Source of the DNA: Thermoanaerobaculia bacterium
Lineage (GTDB): Bacteria > Acidobacteriota > Thermoanaerobaculia > Multivoradales > JAHEKO01
NCBI GenBank assembly: GCA_947259195.1
Contig: CAMYLC010000016.1
Coordinates: 1-46,638, forward strand
Length of the DNA stretch: 46,638 nucleotides
Reading direction: 5' to 3'
The notes under the pieces were generated by a model. That model was not told where the DNA came from. It did no database searches and saw only the letters and a list, made by a program, of their open reading frames with translations. The translations under genes and the position numbers were made by a program. Shown piece by piece: positions 40,475 through 46,638 of this stretch. Within the stretch, counting starts at the first letter, position 1. Each line of letters begins with the position of its first letter.

Positions 40475-41598
40475 CCCTCGAGATCCTGACGATCGTGGCG
40501 TGCATCCTGGCCGCTATTCCAGCCATCAACGTGGTAGTGAATCTACTCTTCTATCGGCCACTTCCGCGCGTCGCTCGGCACAAAAAGGAAATGTCCCGAG
40601 TCTCGGTGTTGATTCCAGCCCGCGATGAGGAGTCGAACATCCACCACGCCGCCGGCCGAGTTCTCTCCAACGGCTTCAGCGATCTCGAGCTGATCGTCAT
40701 CGACGACCACTCCAGCGACCGGACGGCGGCACTGGTGACGGAGCTCACCGATCAAGACCCGAGAGTCCGACTTCTCAGCGCCCCCAGCCTGCCAGACGAC
40801 TGGGGCGGCAAACCGCACTCATGCTTCACCGGCGCCGCCGACGCTGCCGGAGACTACCTGCTGTTCATCGACGCCGACGTGGCACTCGAGCCCGACGCCA
40901 TCGAGCGTCTTGTTGCCTTCATGGACAAGACCCACTCGGACCTTGCCAGCGGTATTCCCCGTCAAGTGACGGCAACCCTGACCGAGAAATTAGCTGTCCC
41001 TCTGATTCACTTCGTCCTTCTGGGCTTCCTCCCAATGATGGGCATGCGTTGGACTCGCTGGCCGGCCTTCTCAGCCGGCTGTGGGCAGCTCTTGATAGCC
41101 CGCCGCCGAGCCTATGAAGAGACGGGCGGCCACCGAACCATCAAGGCTTCTCGCCACGACGGGCTCCAGCTGCCGAGAGTGTTTCGCCGGCAGGGCCTGA
41201 AGACGGAGCTCTTCGACGCCACCAACCTGGCGAGTTGCCGGATGTATCACAACGCCCAGGAAGTCTGGAGTGGCTTTGCCAAGAACGCCACGGAAGCGAT
41301 GGCCTCGCCGAGCGCCATCATTCCATGGACCCTTTTGCTCGTCGGAGGTCAGGTCCTGCCTCCTTTGCTCCTGTTGGCCGCCTGGCTCACCAACGCGGCG
41401 AGCTCGACGATGGCGCTGGCCGCTACCGCTACCGCGATGGTCTACTTCACCCGCATGGTCCTGGTCTGGAGGTTCGAGCAGTCGATCCTCGGCGGTTTGC
41501 TACATCCGCTGGGCATCCTGTTGATCGTTGCCGTGCAATGGTTCGCCTTGGTTCGCGAATCGCTGGGGCGCCCCCTCGCCTGGAAAGGTCGCACCTGA
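40471..41598 (+). CDS. CrtQ-like family 2 glycosyltransferase (membrane-bound)
   Basis: The start ATG 40471 overlaps the previous stop (ATGA), giving 375 aa. One N-terminal membrane helix (residues about 1-25) precedes the GT-A domain: VSVLIPARDEESNIHHAAGR, LIVIDDHSSDRT, and LFIDADVAL with the Asp-x-Asp motif. The region after AGCGQLLIARRRAY is the acceptor part. Three C-terminal helices follow (PWTLLLVGGQVLPPLLLLAA among them). CrtQ of the staphyloxanthin pathway has the same plan and glucosylates diaponeurosporenoate. It may glycosylate the product of the aldehyde dehydrogenase, so loss of that enzyme would matter to this step. Confidence 0.85.
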   Translation: MTLEILTIVACILAAIPAINVVVNLLFYRPLPRVARHKKEMSRVSVLIPARDEESNIHHAAGRVLSNGFSDLELIVIDDHSSDRTAALVTELTDQDPRVRLLSAPSLPDDWGGKPHSCFTGAADAAGDYLLFIDADVALEPDAIERLVAFMDKTHSDLASGIPRQVTATLTEKLAVPLIHFVLLGFLPMMGMRWTRWPAFSAGCGQLLIARRRAYEETGGHRTIKASRHDGLQLPRVFRRQGLKTELFDATNLASCRMYHNAQEVWSGFAKNATEAMASPSAIIPWTLLLVGGQVLPPLLLLAAWLTNAASSTMALAATATAMVYFTRMVLVWRFEQSILGGLLHPLGILLIVAVQWFALVRESLGRPLAWKGRT

Positions 41599-42545
41599 TG
41601 TCGATCGCGGTCGAGGACACGACAGCACCGTCACTCTCCGCGCGCCGCGTGCGCAAGCGCTTCGGAGCTGTCCAGGCTCTCGATGGAGTCTCGTTCGATC
41701 TGAATCCCCAAGAGTGGCTCGGACTGCTCGGTCCGAATGGGGCTGGCAAGACCACTCTGATGAGCTCGATTGCCGGCCTGCTGCGACCCGACGAGGGTGA
41801 GTTCGAGCTCTTCGGCCAGCGGGTCAGCCCCTGGGCCTCGAGCCGCGCCCGTGCGCTGCTCGGTATCGTGCCGCAGGAGATCGCTCTCTACTCGCTACTC
41901 TCTTCCAGGGAGAACCTCGAAGTCTTCGGTCGGCTGCATGGCTTGACAGGCCCCGATCTCTACCAGCGAGTCAAGTGGGCCCTGGGCTGGACCGGACTGG
42001 CGAGCCGAGCCGACGAGCAGATCGGCGGATTCTCCGGCGGCATGAAACGACGCCTCAACATCGCCTGTGCCGTGCTGCACGAACCGCGAGTGGTGCTGCT
42101 GGACGAGCCGACAGTGGGCGTCGATCCTCAGGGTCGGCGCAAGATCTGGCACATGCTGGACGAGCTCCGCAACAATGGCGCCGCCCTGATTCACAGCTCT
42201 CATCAGCTGCAGGAGATCGAAACCACCTGCGACAGGGTCATGATTCTGGATCACGGATCCCTCTTGGCATCGGGGCGGGTCGGCGATCTGGCCGACACCC
42301 TCGCTGCGGGACTCAAGACCGTCACCATCTTCTTCAATCGGCCTCCCGATTCACTGGATCTGGGAGAAGGGTTCTTGATTCAAGGACGAATCGGCGAGGG
42401 CTCGGTGCGTGACGCCGGGCGCGAGCTTCCCGATCTACTGGCTCGAATCTCCTCCGCCGGCCTGGAGGTCGTCAGCCTCGAAGTCTCGACACCCGACCTG
42501 GAAGCGGTCTTCAGCGGTCTGACGGGGACGGAGCTCAGAGATTGA
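41598..42545 (+). CDS. ABC-2 type exporter, ATP-binding subunit
   Basis: The start ATG 41598 shares one base with the previous stop (TGATG); 315 aa. Walker A is GPNGAGKTT, the signature is [12 protein letters not shown], Walker B is [13 protein letters not shown], and the switch His is in [12 protein letters not shown] ~70-residue C-terminal extension is usual for ABC-2 drug, lipid or polysaccharide exporters. With the permease next to it, it probably exports or places a carotenoid glycolipid, or another amphiphile. The substrate is inference from the operon alone. Confidence 0.92.
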   Translation: MSIAVEDTTAPSLSARRVRKRFGAVQALDGVSFDLNPQEWLGLLGPNGAGKTTLMSSIAGLLRPDEGEFELFGQRVSPWASSRARALLGIVPQEIALYSLLSSRENLEVFGRLHGLTGPDLYQRVKWALGWTGLASRADEQIGGFSGGMKRRLNIACAVLHEPRVVLLDEPTVGVDPQGRRKIWHMLDELRNNGAALIHSSHQLQEIETTCDRVMILDHGSLLASGRVGDLADTLAAGLKTVTIFFNRPPDSLDLGEGFLIQGRIGEGSVRDAGRELPDLLARISSAGLEVVSLEVSTPDLEAVFSGLTGTELRD

Positions 42546-43708
42546 TCTGGACCATCTTCAGGATCGGTTGGCTGCATCTGAAACGCGATCGAGTGGCGCT
42601 GCTGCTGACGTTCGCTTTGCCGATCGTGTTCTTTTCCATCTTCGCGGTGGTCTTCAGCGACCTCGACACCGACCATTTGGAGGCATTGGAGGCGGTCCTG
42701 GTTCTCGAGGACGAAGGGACGACGGGAGAGAGATTCGCTGCCCTGCTCGAGCAGGAACCTGCACTGCTGACCCATCGTCTCGAGACAGGCGATGGCCGAG
42801 CTCTCCGAGAGATCGCTGCCGAGCAGGTCCAGGAGCGTCTGGTGGACGTGGGAATTGTCGTTCCCTCGGGCTTTGCAGATCGCCTCTCGGACTCGAGCAG
42901 CGAGGCCCCAGCTGTCCAGGTACTGGCCGACTCTTCTAATCCTCTCGCTGGCGAGCTGGCTTCGGGAATCCTCAACGCCGTGACGGTCAGGCTCACCTTC
43001 GAAGAGCTGGGCATGATCGACGAAGCCAGCGGTGGCGAAGCTCTCGATTCTCCTTTCTCCTTCGAGACTATCGATGTCGTTGGCGACGATGAAGACAAAT
43101 CCGCCGTCGCCTTTTTGTCGGCAGGCATCGGAGTCATGTTCCTGCTCTTCGCGGTCAGCGGGCGTAGCGGCATTCTGATCGATGAAAAAGAGAGCGGTGT
43201 CTTGCGGCGAGTCCTCGCATCCAAACTGAGCCTGGGACAGCTGCTTCTGGGACATTGGCTGTTTCTCGCCGCCCTCGGCTTCTTACAGGTAACGGTCATG
43301 TTCGTATGGGGATGGGCCGCCTTCGGCCTCGACCTGTGGACCGCAAAGCACCTCACTGGCTTCGTCATCATGACGGCAGTCTCTGCAGCGGCGGCTGCAG
43401 CCTTCGGACTCTTCCTTGCATCCCTCTGCCGGACCCGCATTCAGCTGGCTGGCGTCTCGGCCGTCGTGATCCTCGTCATGTCGGCTCTGGGGGGCAGCAT
43501 GTTTCCACGCTACCTGATGCCGGAGGGTTTGAAGAAGCTGGGCCTGCTGACTTTCAACGCCTGGGCCCTCGACGGTTATCAGAAGGTGTTCTGGTATGAG
43601 ACAGGCCTCGCTGATCTGAAGCCCCAGGTGCTGGTTCTGGTAGCGGTCACCCTTGTGTTCCTGCTCGCGACGCGGATGCTGGCGTCGAGGTTGGTTCGCG
43701 ATTCGTAA
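42542..43708 (+). CDS. ABC-2 type exporter, permease subunit
   Basis: The start is TTG 42542, overlapping the ATPase stop (TTGA), with GGAG upstream; 388 aa. One N-terminal membrane helix (VALLLTFALPIVFFSIFAVV) is followed by a large extracytoplasmic loop (about residues 45-195) and five C-terminal helices. The ABC-2 signature GILIDEKESGVLRRVLASKL lies in the cytoplasmic loop. This layout matches the YhhJ/YbhR/NatB group of ABC-2 permeases. It partners the preceding ATPase. Confidence 0.88.
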   Translation: MIWTIFRIGWLHLKRDRVALLLTFALPIVFFSIFAVVFSDLDTDHLEALEAVLVLEDEGTTGERFAALLEQEPALLTHRLETGDGRALREIAAEQVQERLVDVGIVVPSGFADRLSDSSSEAPAVQVLADSSNPLAGELASGILNAVTVRLTFEELGMIDEASGGEALDSPFSFETIDVVGDDEDKSAVAFLSAGIGVMFLLFAVSGRSGILIDEKESGVLRRVLASKLSLGQLLLGHWLFLAALGFLQVTVMFVWGWAAFGLDLWTAKHLTGFVIMTAVSAAAAAAFGLFLASLCRTRIQLAGVSAVVILVMSALGGSMFPRYLMPEGLKKLGLLTFNAWALDGYQKVFWYETGLADLKPQVLVLVAVTLVFLLATRMLASRLVRDS

Positions 43709-43723
43709 TCAGGAGTTACCCAC

Positions 43724-45154
43724 ATGACCGATCAGATCTTCGAGAAGACCAGTCGAATCGGAGCCAGTGCTGAGGATCTCTATGCGTGGCACTCGCGGCC
43801 GGGTGCCTTCCTCAGGCTCTCACCTCCCTGGCAGCAGGTTCGGCTTCTCGCCGGCAGCACAGGCCTGCGCGAAGGCTCGCGCGTCGTTCTGGAGCTCAAA
43901 TCCGGTCCCTTCCGCAAGATCTGGAAGGCCGAGCACCGCAATGTCCGACCCGGGCTCGGCTTTCAGGACATTCAACTCGAAGGTCCATTCGATCGATGGG
44001 AGCACACCCATGACTTCTCTCCAGTCGACGACACCAGTAGCGAGCTGAGTGATCGAATCTCCTACCGACTACCGGCGGGGACCCTGGGCGACCTCGCCGG
44101 ACGGAACTTCGTGCGTCATCAACTGGAACGCGTCTTCGCCTACCGCCACAGAACCACGGCCGAGGACCTCCGACTCTTCGCCAGGTTCCGAGACCTACCG
44201 CGCCTGAAGATCGCAGTGACGGGAAGCACCGGTTTCATCGGCAGCGCCTTCGCCCACCTGCTGACGACCCAAGGTCACACGGTCCTGCCAATGACTCGAG
44301 CGACGTCGGTTCAGAACCCCAATCTGGTCACCTGGAACACCGAGGATGGAGTCCTGAATCCGCAGAGCCTGGAAGGCGTCGACGCCGTAGTCCATCTGGC
44401 GGGCGAAAGCGTCAGTGAGGGTCGCTGGAGTCACACCAAGAAGAACCGTATTCGCACGAGCCGGGAGAAGGGAACCGCCCGACTGGTAGCGTCGCTTCTC
44501 GAGTTGAACGAGCCTCCCAAGGCGCTTGTCTCGGCTTCGGCGATCGGCTTCTATGGCAATCGGCAGGACGAGATCCTCAACGAGCACAGCAGCAGAGGCA
44601 GCGGGTTTCTCGCCGAGATCGCCGATGCCTGGGAATCGGCCTCGCAAGTCGCCTCGAAGGCCGGGATTCGGGTCGTCAATCCGCGACTCGGAGTCGTGCT
44701 CTCGCCGACAGGCGGTGCCCTGGCCAAGATGCTGCCACTATTCCAGGTCGGCGCGGGAGGCGTCCTCGGCAGTGGCAGGCAATGGGTGAGCTGGATCTCT
44801 CTCGACGACGCGATTTCAGCCCTGCTGCAGACGATCATGAGCCCCGACCTGCGAGGCCCGGTCAATGTCACGGCACCGAAGCCGGTGGACAATCAGGACC
44901 TGACGAAGGTTCTCGCCAAGGTCTTACGGCGCCCTGCTTTTGCCAGAGTGCCATCCCTGGCCGCCAGGGTGGCCTTCGGAGAGATGGCTGAAGAGATGCT
45001 CCTGGCCAGCACCCGAGTGATGCCAGAGAGCCTGGCTGACGACGGCTTCGAGTTTCGACATCCGGAGCTGGAGACCGCCTTGCGGCATGTTCTGGGCAGA
45101 ACAGCACTGTCCACAGGATCGACCCGAGCCACAGCCGAGCAGGATCCGAGGTGA
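43724..45154 (+). CDS. SRPBCC domain fused to TIGR01777-type SDR epimerase
   Basis: The 476-aa protein starts at ATG 43724 with AGGAG upstream. Residues 1-~155 form a START/SRPBCC domain (FEKTSRIGASAEDLYAWHSR, then HTHDFSPVDDTSSELSDRIS). From about 162 the SDR epimerase begins: LKIAVTGSTGFIGSAFAHLL, VVHLAGESVSEGRW, ALVSASAIGFYGNRQDEILN, GVVLSPTGGALAKMLPLFQV and WISLDDAISALL. This fusion is common in actinobacteria and other phyla and is often near CarH or light-induced genes, but the reaction is unknown. The SRPBCC part may bind a hydrophobic ligand such as a carotenoid precursor, which is inference. Confidence 0.88.
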   Translation: MTDQIFEKTSRIGASAEDLYAWHSRPGAFLRLSPPWQQVRLLAGSTGLREGSRVVLELKSGPFRKIWKAEHRNVRPGLGFQDIQLEGPFDRWEHTHDFSPVDDTSSELSDRISYRLPAGTLGDLAGRNFVRHQLERVFAYRHRTTAEDLRLFARFRDLPRLKIAVTGSTGFIGSAFAHLLTTQGHTVLPMTRATSVQNPNLVTWNTEDGVLNPQSLEGVDAVVHLAGESVSEGRWSHTKKNRIRTSREKGTARLVASLLELNEPPKALVSASAIGFYGNRQDEILNEHSSRGSGFLAEIADAWESASQVASKAGIRVVNPRLGVVLSPTGGALAKMLPLFQVGAGGVLGSGRQWVSWISLDDAISALLQTIMSPDLRGPVNVTAPKPVDNQDLTKVLAKVLRRPAFARVPSLAARVAFGEMAEEMLLASTRVMPESLADDGFEFRHPELETALRHVLGRTALSTGSTRATAEQDPR

Positions 45155-45618
45155 TCGCAGAGCCTCAGGGCCGGCAGGTAGAGCACAGCTTCGAGATTCC
45201 CGAGCAGGCCACCGAGACGGTGTTCGAACTGTTCTGTGACCCCGGAAGACTGAATGCTCTAACTCCTCTGTGGTTCAGTCTGATCGTCCGGGGCTCCTAT
45301 TCGCCTCCGGTTCGACTCGATTCCAGAATCGAATACCGACTACGGTGGCGAGGTTTGCCAATGCTCTGGAGCAGCATCATCACAGAGCTCCAACCACCGC
45401 ACTGGCTGGTCTATGAGCAGGCTCAGGGGCCGTTTCGGAGCTTTCGGCACGAGCACTCTTTCGAACCTTCCGAGCAAGGTGTCGTCGTCACCGACCGCAT
45501 TCTCTACAGCGTCTTTGGCGGCTCCTGGATCGACCGCATATTGGTTGGCCCTGATCTGAATCGAATCCTGCGGTACCGCGAGACTGCTGCCCGTGGAGTT
45601 CTTGCCACGGCTCTCTGA
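45151..45618 (+). CDS. SRPBCC (START-like) ligand-binding protein
   Basis: The 155-aa protein starts at GTG 45151, overlapping the previous stop (GTGA). It has the SRPBCC pattern seen in cyclase/dehydrase-like and CDP-type proteins: FEIPEQATETVFELFCDPGR at the start, LTPLWFSLIVRG, IEYRLRWRGLPMLWSSIITE and FRHEHSFEPSEQGVVVTDRI. It is the last gene of the carotenoid operon. No catalytic residues can be named. It and the preceding gene's N-terminal domain are separate examples of the fold, so this is not a broken duplicate. Confidence 0.83.
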   Translation: MIAEPQGRQVEHSFEIPEQATETVFELFCDPGRLNALTPLWFSLIVRGSYSPPVRLDSRIEYRLRWRGLPMLWSSIITELQPPHWLVYEQAQGPFRSFRHEHSFEPSEQGVVVTDRILYSVFGGSWIDRILVGPDLNRILRYRETAARGVLATAL

Positions 45619-45649
45619 AGTCAATAATTGGGGTTCCATCTCGGCACGA

Positions 45650-46567
45650 TCAGGCGACGTCGGCCCGCACTCGACTTTGTGCTTCGCCTTCAGTGGCGCC
45701 GAGACGCAGCCCCTTGACGAGCGCCTCCAGCTCGCCCATCGTCGTTCCCACATGCAGATGAGGTACGTCGGGCAGCCCGAGCTCATCCGCCTTCTGCCCG
45801 CCGATCACCAGAGGGAGACCCTTGCCCTCGAGGACCTCGACCAGTTCGACGAGCTGCCCATGCAGCTTTTCGCGATCTTCGATGGAAGTCACGCTCAGCC
45901 ATAACAAACTAGCGGCCATCGACTCAGCGGCCAGCTGCAGCGATTCGAGAGGGGTCTCAGGGCCGAGGTTGACCGCATTCAGGCCACGCGACTCGAGTAC
46001 TGCAGCAGCAGCCAGTGAGGGCAACAGATAGGGGTCGCCGGAGGGAGCGCCACCGACAGCCACGGGAGAACCCTCCCGGCTCGGGATCAAGAGACGAAGC
46101 TGCGTCAAAGCCTGAATCGCGATTTCGGTGGCCCTGTGCTCTCGAAACACTGCGGCTGACTCCTCGCTCTCGATCCACAGCTTGCCGAGGCGCGCCATGG
46201 CCGTCTGCACGGGGCCATCGATGATCTGAGCGATGCTCCGACCATTGAGATAGAGACTCTGAATCAGGCCCCTGGCATGCTCGGCCCTTCCACCCTGGAG
46301 GAAGTCGAAAAGGGTGTCTCCGACGTCCTCACCAATCGGCAGGTCTCCACCGAGTGCCGAGACATCCGGCAACCCGAGGATGTCTGGGTGCAGAAGTGGG
46401 GTCTTCGTCTCGCGCAGGAAGCGCACGGCTTCACTCATGGCGATCCTTCGATGACCGCCTGCCGTCCTGCTGGCCGGAATCGTTCCGGAATCCACCCATC
46501 GCTTGATGGAGGATTCGCTGACTCCGATCGCCTGGGCGAACTCCTTGGGGCTCAAGACGTCTTTCAT
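45650..46567 (-). CDS. CarH/LitR-like MerR-family regulator with degenerate B12-binding domain
   Basis: The 305-aa protein starts at ATG 46567. A MerR helix-turn-helix (VLSPKEFAQAIGVSESSIKR, then GTIPASRTAGGHRR) is followed by a helical cap and a B12-binding-like Rossmann domain. In CarH, adenosylcobalamin is held by a lower-axial His in Glu-x-His-x-x-Gly and capped by Trp-x9-Glu-His. Here the first motif aligns to Asp178-Pro-Tyr180-L-L-Pro183, so the His is Tyr and the Gly is Pro. The cap is Trp131-x11-Glu143-His144, two residues longer. The fold downstream (LESRGLNAVNLGPETPLESL, VIGGQKADELG) is kept. It is convergent with the operon and 31 nt from its end. It probably controls the operon, but cobalamin binding and light sensing are doubtful. 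Confidence 0.85.
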   Translation of the reverse strand: MKDVLSPKEFAQAIGVSESSIKRWVDSGTIPASRTAGGHRRIAMSEAVRFLRETKTPLLHPDILGLPDVSALGGDLPIGEDVGDTLFDFLQGGRAEHARGLIQSLYLNGRSIAQIIDGPVQTAMARLGKLWIESEESAAVFREHRATEIAIQALTQLRLLIPSREGSPVAVGGAPSGDPYLLPSLAAAAVLESRGLNAVNLGPETPLESLQLAAESMAASLLWLSVTSIEDREKLHGQLVELVEVLEGKGLPLVIGGQKADELGLPDVPHLHVGTTMGELEALVKGLRLGATEGEAQSRVRADVA

Positions 46568-46615
46568 GGTGGGATCTTCTATTCTCTGACGATTTGATTG
46601 TTTGGAGATCGACGG

Positions 46616-46626
46616 TTTGAACGTTT
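46616..46626 (-). promoter_or_regulatory. AAACGTTCAAA site upstream of the CarH-like gene
   Basis: On the minus strand AAACGTTCAAA lies about 49 nt before ATG 46567. The exact 11-mer also occurs at 34772-34782 in the carotenoid promoter region, and the extended match (AAACGTTCAAA-NN-GTC) holds for 14 of 16 bases. It is the best candidate for an autoregulatory operator of the CarH-like protein. The upstream part of this promoter is cut by the window end. Confidence 0.55.
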
Positions 46627-46638
46627 TGCTGTCGGCTA

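Overview
The window is GC-rich (roughly 60% by eye), densely coded and fully bacterial. I see no tRNA, rRNA, CRISPR array, transposase or phage gene. The gene types suggest an Acidobacteriota-like organism: an Oar-type TonB-dependent receptor with an N-terminal carboxypeptidase-regulatory domain, membrane or exported sulfatase-fold/TPR proteins, a CRTAC1 (FG-GAP + ASPIC/UnbV) protein paired with a TPR protein, an exported M14 peptidase and a PadR/HAAS pair. This placement is inference from gene content, not a phylogeny.

Layout. (1) 1-9189: an edge-truncated aldehyde dehydrogenase start with an apparent frameshift, the Oar-like receptor, an exported PHP hydrolase, an SDR, and a sulfatase-fold/TPR protein. 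(2) 9768-15554: a plus-strand operon with a GcvT/DmdA/LigM-like THF methyltransferase, two COG1233 flavoproteins, a MetV-like zinc subunit and MetF. (3) 15999-24954: a second sulfatase-fold/TPR protein, an M14 carboxypeptidase, a TPR protein and a CRTAC1 protein. (4) 25252-32243, minus strand: a six-gene corrinoid methyltransferase operon (two non-pyrrolysine MttB-family enzymes, one corrinoid protein, one pterin-binding methyltransferase, a RACo-type reductive activator and a DUF1638 protein), divergent from an Lrp/AsnC regulator. (5) 33150-34513: a PadR regulator and a HAAS-type membrane protein. (6) 34848-45618: a long operon resembling C30 (diapo)carotenoid synthesis: two CrtN/CrtP-type desaturase/oxygenases, an aldehyde dehydrogenase, an acyltransferase, a glycosyltransferase, an ABC-2 exporter, a SRPBCC-epimerase fusion and a SRPBCC protein. 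It ends against a convergent CarH-like MerR/B12-domain regulator.

How they may work together. The MttB-type operon would pass methyl groups from methylated amines through a corrinoid protein to THF. The GcvT-like enzyme would also deliver methyl groups to THF. Both would feed the single MetV/MetF pair, which would oxidise methyl-THF. The carotenoid operon is probably controlled by the CarH-like protein: an identical 11-mer lies upstream of the regulator and in the operon promoter region.

Most notable observations: (a) an exact 64-bp tandem duplication that frameshifts the carotenoid-operon aldehyde dehydrogenase; (b) a family of composite intergenic elements in four gaps, built from octamer arrays with G-quadruplex potential, arm-variable hairpins and, in three of them, a conserved 22-nt hairpin loop; (c) a CarH-like regulator that has lost the cobalamin-ligating His motif; (d) the coupled corrinoid/THF demethylation gene set.
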